Source of the DNA: Afipia carboxidovorans OM5
GTDB lineage: Bacteria > Pseudomonadota > Alphaproteobacteria > Rhizobiales > Xanthobacteraceae
Assembly: GCF_000218565.1 (NCBI RefSeq)
Contig: NC_015684.1
Span: forward strand, 1 to 64,000
Direction of reading: 5' to 3'
DNA: 64,000 nt
Each line of letters begins with the position of its first letter. The first letter of the stretch is position 1. This document shows positions 46,319-54,930 of the stretch, piece after piece. The notes beneath the pieces are model-generated. The model was not told where the DNA came from, ran no database searches, and saw only the letters and a program-made list of their open reading frames with translations. Made by a program: the position numbers and the translations under genes.

Positions 46319-46394
46319 TTCGGATTCACCTTGAACGTCCGAGGTGATAGCGCCATTGCGCCCGCCACGCTATGGTGGCGGCCGGAGAATGAAT

Positions 46395-47159
46395 ATGAGC
46401 CAGGCGCCAGACAACTCGACACATTTCGGCTATCGGGAGGTCTCCCCCGACCAGAAGCAGGGCCTCGTCAACGAGGTCTTTCATAACGTCGCGCGGCGCT
46501 ACGACCTGATGAACGACCTGATGTCGGGCGGGCTGCACCGGGTCTGGAAAAACCTGATGGTGGAGACGCTGAACCCGCCGCGCGGGGATGCCTCCTTCCG
46601 GATGCTCGACGTGGCGGGTGGCACCGGCGACATCTCCTTCCGGGCGGCGAAGGTGGCCGGTCCGAATTTCCATTCCACCGTCTGCGACATCAACACCGAC
46701 ATGCTGGCCGTCGGCCGCGAGCGCGCGCTGGCGCAGGGGCTTGAGGCCCGCGTCGATTTCGTCGAGGGCAACGCCGAGGCGTTGGCCTTTGCCGACCGAA
46801 GCTTCGACGCCTACACCATCGCCTTCGGCATCCGCAACGTGCCGCAAATTCCATTGGCGTTGCGCGAGGCCCATCGGGTGCTCAAGCCCGGCTCGCGGTT
46901 TCTCTGTCTCGAATTCTCCTCCGTCAATGTGCCCGGCCTCGATACGATCTACGATCTGTTCTCGTTCAACGTCATCCCGCAGATCGGCAAGGCCGTAACG
47001 GGCGACGCCGAATCCTATCGCTACCTCGTCGAATCGATCCGGCAGTTTCCGAAGCCGGATACGTTTGCGGACATGATCCGCGACGCCGGATTCGCCCGCG
47101 TCAAATACGAACTGTTTTCGGGCGGCATCGTCGCGCTGCATTCGGGCTGGCGCTTGTGA
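46395..47159 (+). CDS. ubiE: Ubiquinone/menaquinone C-methyltransferase UbiE
   Basis: UbiE performs the C-methylation step of ubiquinone synthesis. The 254-residue class I methyltransferase has FHNVARRYDLMNDLMSGGLHR (split as VARRYDLMN and LMSGGLHR) near residue 30, the SAM loop DVAGGTGD and the second signature RVLKPG. ATG 46395 is chosen because GGAGA lies 6 bases upstream; the ATG at 46389 directly touches that site. It overlaps ubiB by 4 bases (GTGA). Confidence 0.96.
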   Translation: MSQAPDNSTHFGYREVSPDQKQGLVNEVFHNVARRYDLMNDLMSGGLHRVWKNLMVETLNPPRGDASFRMLDVAGGTGDISFRAAKVAGPNFHSTVCDINTDMLAVGRERALAQGLEARVDFVEGNAEALAFADRSFDAYTIAFGIRNVPQIPLALREAHRVLKPGSRFLCLEFSSVNVPGLDTIYDLFSFNVIPQIGKAVTGDAESYRYLVESIRQFPKPDTFADMIRDAGFARVKYELFSGGIVALHSGWRL

Positions 47160-48730
47160 TCTCATCGCTCGTGCATATTTCGCGGCTTGCCCATGCTGCC
47201 TTCGTGTTCGCACGCGAAGGCGTGTTTGGCATTGTCGATCCCTCGCCACTGCCGCCGCCCGCGCAATTCGCGATCCGTCTTGCGCGCCTGATCGAGCGGC
47301 GCAATGCAGGCTCCGGCGCGCGGCTGTCGCGGGCGCTGACGCGACTTGGCCCGACCTACGTCAAGCTCGGCCAGTTCCTTGCAACCCGCCCCGATGTTGT
47401 CGGCGTCGTCATGGCGCGCGATCTCGAAAACCTGCAGGACCGTCTACCGCCGTTCCCGCAAAGCGAGGCCATCGCGGTGGTCGAGGGCGCGCTGGAAAAG
47501 CCCATTTCATCGCTGTTCGCATCATTCGGCCCATCGGTTGCCGCAGCTTCGATCGCGCAGGTGCATCGCGCGGAAGTGTCCGACGCAAACGGCACGCGCA
47601 CCGTCGCGGTGAAAATTCTGCGCCCGCATGTCGATGCGCGCTTTCATAACGATCTTAGTGCGTTTCGCTATGCCGCGCGCAAAGCGGAAGGCGTGTCGTC
47701 GGAGGCGCAGCGGCTGCGCTTCACCGAGATCGTCGAAACGCTTGCCCGCTCTGTTGCCATGGAGATGGACCTGCGGCTCGAGGCAGCCGCCCTCTCCGAG
47801 ATGGCGGAGAACACGCGCGAGGATGCCGACTTCCGCGTGCCCACCGTCGATTGGGATCGCACCAGCCATCATGTGCTGACGATGGAATGGATCGAGGGCA
47901 TCGCGCTCAACGATCGCGCACGACTGGAAGCTGCCGGCATCGATCTGCCTGCGCTCGGCCGCAAGGTGATCCAGAATTTTCTGCGGCACGCGCTGCGCGA
48001 CGGCTTCTTCCATGCCGACATGCATCCCGGCAATCTGTTCGTCGATCAAAGCGGACGGCTCGTCGCGGTCGATTTCGGCATCATGGGCCGGCTCGGACTG
48101 AAAGAGCGGCAGTTCCTCGCGGAGATTCTCTACGGCTTCATCACCCGCAATTATCGCCGCGTTGCCGAAGTGCATTTCGAGGCGGGCTATGTGCCCGCGC
48201 ACCATTCGGTCGAGAATTTCGCGCAGGCCATTCGCGCCATCGGCGAGCCGATCCACAATCGCGCCGCCGACGAAATCTCGATGGCGAAATTGCTGACGCT
48301 GCTGCTCGAAGTCACCGGACTGTTCGATATGCGCACGCGGCCCGAATTGATCCTGCTGCAGAAAACCATGGTGGTGGTGGAGGGCGTCGCGCGCGCCTAC
48401 GATTCCAAGCTCGACATCTGGAAGACGGCCGAGCCCGTGGTGCGCGAATGGATCGAGCGCAATCTCGGCCCGATCGGCCGCATCCAGCAGGCCGCCTCCG
48501 GGGCGGGCGATCTCGGCCGGATCATCTCCGGCCTGCCGGCCATCGCTACCCGCTCGGTCGCCGCGCTGGAGCATTTCGAGAGCATGACCCGCGGGGGGCT
48601 CGTGCTCTCGCCGGAAACCGTGGCGGCGCTCGGCCGCCAGCAGGCCCGCACCCGGCGCTGGACCACGCTGGCGCTCTGGGTGATTGCACTGAGCCTCCTG
48701 GGGCTGCTCTGGATATCCATCCGGGCGTAG
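47156..48730 (+). CDS. ubiB: Ubiquinone biosynthesis protein kinase-like UbiB
   Basis: UbiB is an atypical kinase-like ATPase of the ADCK/COQ8 group that supports ubiquinone synthesis at the membrane. The 524 residues contain the family KxGQ motif in YVKLGQFLATRPD (near 64-76), the alanine-rich loop SVAAASIAQVH, HADMHPGNLFV as catalytic loop and DFGIMGR as metal-binding motif. A hydrophobic C-terminal helix (about 500-520) may anchor it. The start is GTG 47156, overlapping the ubiE stop. It ends one base before the repeated half-sites upstream of coaBC. Confidence 0.96.
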   Translation: MISSLVHISRLAHAAFVFAREGVFGIVDPSPLPPPAQFAIRLARLIERRNAGSGARLSRALTRLGPTYVKLGQFLATRPDVVGVVMARDLENLQDRLPPFPQSEAIAVVEGALEKPISSLFASFGPSVAAASIAQVHRAEVSDANGTRTVAVKILRPHVDARFHNDLSAFRYAARKAEGVSSEAQRLRFTEIVETLARSVAMEMDLRLEAAALSEMAENTREDADFRVPTVDWDRTSHHVLTMEWIEGIALNDRARLEAAGIDLPALGRKVIQNFLRHALRDGFFHADMHPGNLFVDQSGRLVAVDFGIMGRLGLKERQFLAEILYGFITRNYRRVAEVHFEAGYVPAHHSVENFAQAIRAIGEPIHNRAADEISMAKLLTLLLEVTGLFDMRTRPELILLQKTMVVVEGVARAYDSKLDIWKTAEPVVREWIERNLGPIGRIQQAASGAGDLGRIISGLPAIATRSVAALEHFESMTRGGLVLSPETVAALGRQQARTRRWTTLALWVIALSLLGLLWISIRA

Positions 48731-48776
48731 GCATTGCAATCATATCTGCAATGATTTGATTGCAATGCAATCAAAT
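48731..48776. promoter_or_regulatory. Perfect 23-base palindrome and repeated half-sites upstream of RHH-CoaBC
   Basis: The half-site ATTTGATTGCA (48754-48764) and its exact complement (48766-48776) form a perfect 23-base palindrome around A48765. The core TGCAATCA also occurs at 48735-48742 and, as TGCAATGA, at 48747-48754, giving four copies in 46 bases. A separate perfect 12-base inverted repeat joins GCATTGCAATCA (48731-48742) with TGATTGCAATGC (48757-48768). Operators bound by ribbon-helix-helix repressors usually look like this. The block occupies most of the 59 bases between ubiB and coaBC. Confidence 0.8.
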
Positions 48777-48784
48777 GCTAGATT
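48756..48784 (+). promoter_or_regulatory. Candidate coaBC promoter inside the palindrome
   Basis: TTGATT (48756-48761) and TAGATT (48779-48784) are 17 bases apart, each with 4 of 6 consensus bases. Transcription would start at or very near the ATG at 48790, and no Shine-Dalgarno sequence precedes this ATG, so the mRNA may be leaderless. The palindrome covers the -35 and most of the spacer. Confidence 0.45.
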
Positions 48785-48789
48785 TACGC

Positions 48790-50214
48790 ATGGCCAGCCT
48801 CACCGTCCGCAAACTTGACGACGCCATCAAGACCGCGCTCAAGCTGCGTGCGGCCCAAAGCGGCCGCTCGGTCGAGGATGAACTGCGGGTGATCCTGCGG
48901 CAGGCCGCTTTCGAGGATAGCGCGCCCTTGCCGCCCGCTGCCGCTCCGGAGACGCCCTCGCCGCCCCTGCAGGCACCCGAGGGGCGCTACCGCGTCACCC
49001 TCATCATCGGCGGCGGCATCGCTGCCTATAAGGCCCTCGACCTGATCCGCCGCCTCAAGGAATGCGGCTGCGAGGTGCGTTGCGTGCTGACGCGCGCGGC
49101 CGAACGCTTCGTCACGGCGCTCAGCGCCAGCGCGCTGGCGGGAAGCCCCTGCCACACGGATCTGTTCGACCCCACGAGCGAGTTCGATGCCGGGCACATC
49201 CGCCTCGCGCGGCATTGCGACCTCGTGGTGGTCGCGCCCGCCACCGCCGACCTGATGGCGAAGATGGCGCAGGGCCTCGCTGATGATTTGGCGAGCGCGA
49301 TCCTGCTTGCCACCGACAAGCCGGTGCTGCTTGCGCCCGCGATGAACCCGGCAATGTGGAATAACGCCGCCACCAAACGCAATGTTGCCCAGCTTGCCCG
49401 CGACGGCCGCACCTTTGTCGGCCCCAACCGCGGCGAAATGGCGGAAGCGAACGAGGCAGGCATCGGCCGGATGGCCGAGCCGCTCGAGATCGCCGCGGGC
49501 GCGCTGACGCTGCTGCAGCCCGCGCAAACACAAATCCTGAAAGGCCGTCGCGTACTGATCACCGCGGGGCCGACGCATGAGCCAATCGACCCGGTGCGCT
49601 ATATCGCCAACCGCTCCTCCGGCAAGCAGGGCTACGCCATTGCCGTGGCGGCGGCAGCCGCCGGCGCCGACGTCGTGCTGATCTCGGGGCCGGTCAATCT
49701 GCCGGACCCGAAGGGCGTCAAAACAATCCGGGTCGAATCTGCCCAGGAGATGCTCGCCGCGGTCGAAGCCGCGCTGCCAACTGAGGTCGCGATCTTCGCC
49801 GCAGCGGTTGCGGACTGGCGCGTTGCGCAGGCCGGCGCGCAGAAGATCAAGAAAGGCAAAGACGGTGCGCCCGCGCTGGAACTCGTCGAGAACCCCGACA
49901 TTCTCGCGACCATTGCAAAGCGCGCGACCGGCCGGCCGCCGCTCGTCATCGGCTTTGCCGCCGAGACCGAGCATGTCGCCGAGAACGCTCGCGCCAAGCT
50001 CGCCCGTAAAGGCTGCGACTGGATCGTCGCCAACGATGTATCGCCCGCGACCGGAATCATGGGCGGCGACAGCAACGCGGTGCAGATCTTCATCAAAGAC
50101 CAAGAGGCGCCGGAAGCCTGGCCCGCCATGAGCAAGACCGACGTCGCGGCACGCCTTGTCGCGCGCATCGCCGATACGTTTTCATCTTCGACAGAAAGTA
50201 CCCCCGCCTCATGA
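48790..50214 (+). CDS. coaBC: CoaBC with an N-terminal FitA-like ribbon-helix-helix domain
   Basis: This 474-residue protein joins two unrelated parts. Residues 1-43 match the FitA/VapB type of ribbon-helix-helix antitoxin: MASLTVRKLDD, then ALKLRA, GRSVEDELRVIL. A Pro/Ala-rich linker (44-66) follows. The rest is bifunctional CoaBC: CoaC (about 67-245) has GGGIAAYK, GHIRLARHCDLVVVAPATAD with the catalytic His, and PAMNPAMW. CoaB (about 250-460) has ITAGPTHEP, DPVRYIANRSSGKQG, KIKK and NPDIL. It makes phosphopantothenoylcysteine and decarboxylates it to phosphopantetheine in CoA synthesis. In the CoaC flap, AEANEAGIGRM has Ala where E. coli has Cys158. The ATG 48790 starts the RHH domain exactly; there is no ribosome binding site. 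No toxin gene is nearby. The stop overlaps dut. Confidence 0.93.
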   Translation: MASLTVRKLDDAIKTALKLRAAQSGRSVEDELRVILRQAAFEDSAPLPPAAAPETPSPPLQAPEGRYRVTLIIGGGIAAYKALDLIRRLKECGCEVRCVLTRAAERFVTALSASALAGSPCHTDLFDPTSEFDAGHIRLARHCDLVVVAPATADLMAKMAQGLADDLASAILLATDKPVLLAPAMNPAMWNNAATKRNVAQLARDGRTFVGPNRGEMAEANEAGIGRMAEPLEIAAGALTLLQPAQTQILKGRRVLITAGPTHEPIDPVRYIANRSSGKQGYAIAVAAAAAGADVVLISGPVNLPDPKGVKTIRVESAQEMLAAVEAALPTEVAIFAAAVADWRVAQAGAQKIKKGKDGAPALELVENPDILATIAKRATGRPPLVIGFAAETEHVAENARAKLARKGCDWIVANDVSPATGIMGGDSNAVQIFIKDQEAPEAWPAMSKTDVAARLVARIADTFSSSTESTPAS

Positions 50215-50669
50215 CCGAACCGCTGCGGATTGCCGTCACCCAACTGCCGCATGGCCAGGGCCTGCCGCTGCCCGCCTACCAGACCGAGCACGCCGCCGGG
50301 CTCGACCTGCTCGCTGCGGTGCCGGAGGACAAGCCACTTGCAATCGCGCCGGGCGAGCGCGCGCTGGTTCCGACCGGGCTCGCGATCGCACTGCCTGCGG
50401 GCTACGAGGCGCAGGTGCGTCCGCGCTCGGGCCTCGCCGTCAAGCACGGCGTCACCGTACTGAACGCGCCGGGCACGATCGATGCCGACTATCGCGGCGA
50501 GATCGGCGTGCCGCTCATCAACCATGGCCGTGAGACCTTCATCATCCGGCGCGGCGAGCGTATCGCGCAGATGGTGGTCGCGCCTGTGGTGCAGATTGCG
50601 TTTGAACCGGTCGCGGAACTGCCAATGAGCGCGCGCGGCGCCGGCGGCTTCGGCTCAACGGGCCGCTGA
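50211..50669 (+). CDS. dut: Deoxyuridine 5'-triphosphate nucleotidohydrolase (dUTPase)
   Basis: The trimeric enzyme hydrolyses dUTP to dUMP and keeps uracil out of DNA. The 152 residues show all five motifs: AAGLDLLA (I), PRSGLA (II), GTIDADYRGEIGVPLIN (III, with the catalytic Asp), RGERIAQMVVAP (IV) and the glycine-rich end RGAGGFGSTGR (V). The ATG overlaps the coaBC stop (ATGA), so translation is coupled. The coaBC-dut pairing is conserved in many proteobacteria. Confidence 0.97.
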   Translation: MTEPLRIAVTQLPHGQGLPLPAYQTEHAAGLDLLAAVPEDKPLAIAPGERALVPTGLAIALPAGYEAQVRPRSGLAVKHGVTVLNAPGTIDADYRGEIGVPLINHGRETFIIRRGERIAQMVVAPVVQIAFEPVAELPMSARGAGGFGSTGR

Positions 50670-50690
50670 CACCGTCTTCATCATCACACT

Positions 50691-50708
50691 GCGCCAACGA
50701 ATTGGCGC
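50691..50708 (+). terminator. Hairpin after dut
   Basis: GCGCCAA (50691-50697) pairs perfectly with TTGGCGC (50702-50708) over a CGAA loop, 21 bases after the dut stop. No T-run follows, so it may end transcription only weakly. The remaining bases to 50798 would hold the divL promoter; I see no clear one. Confidence 0.4.
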
Positions 50709-50798
50709 TGATCCGACACGTTCACGGTCTGGACTCTTACCCCTCGAGTCCCGGGGAGGGTATTGTGATTTGATTCGTGGGCGGCGGTTAGGTCGGGA

Positions 50799-53303
50799 AT
50801 GTCGGACGTCCTTCGGGCGATACGTCGAAGATTTTTGTCATGCACGAGGCTCGTGCAGGGCGGCTTCGCCATCCTCGCAGGAACGGTTCCCGCTCATGCC
50901 GCGGACAATGTCGTTCTCGACACCACCACGATGATTCTCAGCGGCCTGCAGCGCCCTGAGATGCCCGCTCTCGCGCTTTTCGTTGCGGTGACATGCTTCT
51001 CGGTGGTCGCAACCATCGCGCTGTTGCGCACGCGGCTCTCCGCAGCCGCGACCGAGGCAAAGTTGCACGCCGACAATCAGGCGCTGCAAAGCGAAACCGA
51101 TCGCCTGCGCGCGCTACTGTTTGCCGAGCCTCAGGTGCTGATCGCTTGGTCGGCCGGCGACGAGCGGCCTGACATTACCGGCGACACCGCACTGCTGATG
51201 CCGCAGGGACAGACGGCACCCGCCCAGCGCATTCTCGCCTTCGGCACCTGGCTGCATCCCGAGCAGGCACTGGCAATGGATCATGCCGTCGATGGTCTGC
51301 GCGAGCGCGGCGAAAGCTTCCTGCTGACGATGGCGACTTCCAACGGCCGCGCCATCGAGGCGATGGGCCGCGCGGTCGGCGGACAGGCCATCGTGCGGAT
51401 TCGCGAATTGAGCGGCGTCCGGCTCGAGCTTGCCGAAACCACGCAGCGCCATCGCGACCTTCTCGAAGAAACCGATGCGCTGCGTGCCTTCGCCGCCGCA
51501 ATTCCGCTGCCGCTCTGGGCGTTGCGCACCGATGGCACACTCCGTTATGCAAACGCCGCCTATGCGCAGGCCGCCGAAGCGGAAAATCCCGCCGACGCCA
51601 TCGCCCGCAGCGTGGAGTTGCTCGATAGCGAAGACCGCACCGCGATGCGCGACGCGCTCGCGGACGGCAAGGCCTATCGCGCACGACTGCCGGTTGCGAT
51701 CGGCGGCGAACGGCGCACCTTCGACGTGTTCGCCTTCAACATCGGTGACGGCAGCGTCGGCATGGCGGTCGATGCGAGCGAAACGGTCGCCTTCAAGGAC
51801 GCGCTGACGCATATGGCGAGCGCGCACCGCCGCATGCTCGACCAGTTGTCGTCCGGCGTCGCGGTGTTCGATGCCGACCGGCGCCTTGCGTTCTACAACG
51901 ATTCCTATCGCCGTCTGTGGGACCTCGACAGCGCGTTCCTGGATTCCAGCCCCGACGATTCGAGCGTGCTGGAAAAGCTGCGCGCCATGCGCAAGATTCC
52001 CGAGCAGCCGGACTTCCGCGCCTGGAAAGCCAAGCTGCACGAGGCCTATCGCGCGGTCGAACCGGCGAAGGACACCTGGTATCTGCCGGATGGCCGCGCC
52101 ATCAGCATCGTCACCACGCCGAACCCCGAAGGCGGCGTAACTTACCTGTTCGACGACGTTACCGAAGGCCTCAAGCTGCAGCGCCAGCATGACGGCCTGT
52201 TGCGCGTCCAGCGCGAGACCCTCGACAATCTGGCCGAAGCGGTTGCGGTGTTCGGCGGCAACGGCCGCGCGCGACTGTTCAATCCGCCGTTCGCGCGGAT
52301 GTGGAAACTCTCGCCCGAGGCGCTGGAGCAGCAGCCGCATATCGAAACCATCGAGCAATGGTGCAGGCCGCTGTTCGAGGAAGCCGCGACCTGGCAGGCG
52401 ATGCGCGCGGCAATCACCGGCATCGATAATCGCGAACCGTTGCAACTGCGGCTCGAGCGCAAAGACGGCAGCGTGCTCGACTGCACGACAATGCCGTTGC
52501 CGGACGGCGCCACCATGCTGACGTTCCAGGACGTCACCGACACCGTCAACGTCGAGCGCGCACTGCGCGAGCGTAACGACGCGCTGGAAGCTGCCGACCA
52601 GATGAAGGTCGACTTCGTCCACCACGTCTCCTACGAGCTGCGCTCGCCGCTCACCACCATCATCGGCTTCGCCCATTTCCTGAGCGACCCTGCGACCGGA
52701 CCGATGACGGTGAAGCAGAGCGAATATCTCGGCTACATCACCACCTCGACCAACGCGCTGCTCGCGATCATCAACAACATCCTCGATCTTGCCACCATCA
52801 ACGCCGGTGCGATGACGCTCGATCTCGGGCCGGTCGATCTGCGCAAGACGGTCGAGGAAGCGACCGCCGGGCTGCAGGATCGCCTCGTGCACGACAACAT
52901 CCGGCTCGCGGTCGAGATCGATCCATCCGTGACCGGCTTCGTCGCCGACGAACGGCGCATGGTACAGATTTTCTACAACCTGCTCGCCAACGCGATCGGC
53001 TTCTCGCCGCCGAACGGCACCATCCGCTTCAGCGCGTGGCGCGAGAACGGCGCGGTGTGCTGCGCCGTGTCCGACGCCGGGCCCGGCATTCCGCCGGAGA
53101 TGCGCGACCGGATGTTCGACTGGTTCGAGAGCCGCGCCAACGGCTCGCGCCACCGCGGGGCGGGCCTCGGCCTGTCGCTGGTGCGTTCCTTTGTCGAACT
53201 GCACGGCGGCACCGTGAGGGTTGACTCGGCGGTGGATCAGGGCACTACGGTGACCTGCGAATTTCCCGCCGACCAGACCTTCCACCGCAGCGCCGCCGAA
53301 TGA
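50799..53303 (+). CDS. divL: DivL-like non-canonical sensor kinase (Tyr at the phosphoacceptor site)
   Basis: This 834-residue protein has an N-terminal hydrophobic signal-like segment (about 15-35), a membrane helix (about 56-76), a coiled stretch, several PAS-type regions (about 220-330, 335-455, 465-580) and a C-terminal kinase core. The H-box reads HHVSYELRSPLTTIIGF: the phosphoacceptor position is Tyr612, not His. The ATPase domain has an intact N-box (YNLLANAIGF), DAGPGIPPE and GAGLGLSLV. Tyr at this place is the hallmark of DivL of Caulobacter, which controls CckA and CtrA through DivK. The stop overlaps the tsaE-amgK start. Confidence 0.87.
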   Translation: MSDVLRAIRRRFLSCTRLVQGGFAILAGTVPAHAADNVVLDTTTMILSGLQRPEMPALALFVAVTCFSVVATIALLRTRLSAAATEAKLHADNQALQSETDRLRALLFAEPQVLIAWSAGDERPDITGDTALLMPQGQTAPAQRILAFGTWLHPEQALAMDHAVDGLRERGESFLLTMATSNGRAIEAMGRAVGGQAIVRIRELSGVRLELAETTQRHRDLLEETDALRAFAAAIPLPLWALRTDGTLRYANAAYAQAAEAENPADAIARSVELLDSEDRTAMRDALADGKAYRARLPVAIGGERRTFDVFAFNIGDGSVGMAVDASETVAFKDALTHMASAHRRMLDQLSSGVAVFDADRRLAFYNDSYRRLWDLDSAFLDSSPDDSSVLEKLRAMRKIPEQPDFRAWKAKLHEAYRAVEPAKDTWYLPDGRAISIVTTPNPEGGVTYLFDDVTEGLKLQRQHDGLLRVQRETLDNLAEAVAVFGGNGRARLFNPPFARMWKLSPEALEQQPHIETIEQWCRPLFEEAATWQAMRAAITGIDNREPLQLRLERKDGSVLDCTTMPLPDGATMLTFQDVTDTVNVERALRERNDALEAADQMKVDFVHHVSYELRSPLTTIIGFAHFLSDPATGPMTVKQSEYLGYITTSTNALLAIINNILDLATINAGAMTLDLGPVDLRKTVEEATAGLQDRLVHDNIRLAVEIDPSVTGFVADERRMVQIFYNLLANAIGFSPPNGTIRFSAWRENGAVCCAVSDAGPGIPPEMRDRMFDWFESRANGSRHRGAGLGLSLVRSFVELHGGTVRVDSAVDQGTTVTCEFPADQTFHRSAAE

Positions 53304-54829
53304 ACGAGCCCTTTTCCTTCTCGGTTGCCCTTCCCAATGAGACTGCGACGGCCGAGCTGATGGCCGATCTCGCGCTGCTGGCCGGCCCCGGCGACACCAT
53401 CACGCTGTCGGGCGATCTCGGCGCGGGCAAAACCACCGCCGCGCGCGCCATGATCCGCTACCTCGCGGGCGACGACGATTACGAAGTGCCAAGTCCGACA
53501 TTCACGCTGACGCAGACCTACGATCTGCCGCCGTTTCCGGTGCTGCATGCCGATCTCTATCGTATCGCGGATGCGAGCGAACTTGAAGAAATCGGGCTGT
53601 CGCCGCTGCCCGAAGGCACGCTGTCGCTGATCGAGTGGCCCGAGCGCGCACCCGAGGCGATGCCGGAGGAGCGCATCGACATTGCCTTCAGCCACAGGCC
53701 CTCGCTCGGCTCCTCTGCGCGCGCCGCCGAGATCACCGGCTACGGCAAGGCCGCCGCCAAGGTCGAGCGCCTTGCCGCGCTGCGCCGGTTTCTCAATCTC
53801 TCCGGCGAAGGCAATGCTGTACGCAAGCGCATGGCGGGCGATGCCTCGACGCGCTCCTACGCGCGGCTGATGGGCGACAACGGCTCGCGCGTTCTGATGA
53901 ACTCGCCGCCGCGGCCCGATGGTCCCGCGATCCACAACGGCAAGTCCTACAGCGCCGCGGTACATCTTGCCGAAGACGTCCGCCCCTTCGTTGCGCTTGC
54001 CAACGGCCTGCGCCAATACGGCTTCTCCGCACCGGCGGTGTATCACGCCGATCTCGAAGCGGGCTTCCTGCTGCTCGAAGATCTTGGTGGCGCAAGCTTC
54101 GTGCAGGGCTCGCCGCCTGAGCCAATCATCGAGCGCTATCAGGTTGCGACCGCGATGCTTGCCGCGCTGCATGGCATCGACCTGCCCGATACGCTGTCGC
54201 TCGCGCCGAAGATTACCTACACCATTCCCGAATTCGATTTCGATGCGATGATGACCGAGGTCGGGCTGATGCTCGACTGGTATCTGCCCGATCACGACGT
54301 GACGCTGAGCGGCATGATGCATGCCGACTTCCTCGTGATCTGGAAAGACCTGCTCGGCCGGATCGAGACCGCGCGAAAAACCTGGGTGCTGCGCGACTTC
54401 CATTCGCCGAACCTGATCTGGCTCGGCGGACGGGAGGGTATCAGCCGGGTCGGGCTGCTCGATTTTCAGGATGCGGTGATGGGGCCGGAGGCTTACGACC
54501 TCGTCTCGCTGCTGCAGGACGCGCGCATCGACGTGCCCGATGCGATCGAACTGTCGTTGCTCGGCCGCTACGTCGCGGCGCGGCGCGAGGCTGATCCGGC
54601 ATTCGACGCAGCGACTTTCGCCGAAACCTACGCCATCATGTCCGCGCAGCGGAACACGCGCCTGCTCGGCACCTTCGCGCGACTCAACCGTCGCGACGGC
54701 AAGCCGCAATACCTCAAGCATCAGCCGCGAATCTGGGATTACCTGCAGCGCGCCTTCGCCCACCCCACGCTTGAGAGCCTTAAGGATTGGTTTACCGCGA
54801 ACGTGCCTAAGCCGACCGCTCGCATTTGA
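53300..54829 (+). CDS. Fusion of TsaE (t6A ATPase) and AmgK-type sugar kinase
   Basis: This 509-residue protein has two domains. Residues 1-150 are TsaE, with Walker A GDLGAGKTT (38-46) and VPSPTFTLTQTY (near 63-74); TsaE supports TsaB-TsaD in t6A37 synthesis. Residues about 165-500 form an aminoglycoside phosphotransferase-like kinase with a catalytic loop VLRDFHSPNLIWL and the metal motif LLDFQDAVMG. With murU downstream, this part is probably AmgK, the anomeric kinase for N-acetylmuramate and N-acetylglucosamine in cell wall recycling. The fusion occurs in other Rhizobiales. The ATG overlaps the divL stop by 4 bases. Confidence 0.9.
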   Translation: MNEPFSFSVALPNETATAELMADLALLAGPGDTITLSGDLGAGKTTAARAMIRYLAGDDDYEVPSPTFTLTQTYDLPPFPVLHADLYRIADASELEEIGLSPLPEGTLSLIEWPERAPEAMPEERIDIAFSHRPSLGSSARAAEITGYGKAAAKVERLAALRRFLNLSGEGNAVRKRMAGDASTRSYARLMGDNGSRVLMNSPPRPDGPAIHNGKSYSAAVHLAEDVRPFVALANGLRQYGFSAPAVYHADLEAGFLLLEDLGGASFVQGSPPEPIIERYQVATAMLAALHGIDLPDTLSLAPKITYTIPEFDFDAMMTEVGLMLDWYLPDHDVTLSGMMHADFLVIWKDLLGRIETARKTWVLRDFHSPNLIWLGGREGISRVGLLDFQDAVMGPEAYDLVSLLQDARIDVPDAIELSLLGRYVAARREADPAFDAATFAETYAIMSAQRNTRLLGTFARLNRRDGKPQYLKHQPRIWDYLQRAFAHPTLESLKDWFTANVPKPTARI

Positions 54830-54930
54830 AACGAAAATTTACGCCCCGTTAGCGCGCCAGCGGTATTTTCGCACACCTCCAACCGCTGCAATTTCACTCA
54901 GCGGTTATCCTCAACGGGTGGGAGACCCGA

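Noticed and set aside
48731..50214. A toxin-antitoxin operon at the RHH domain
   Set aside because: No PIN-domain or other toxin gene is adjacent; the RHH segment continues in frame into CoaBC, and the next gene is dut.
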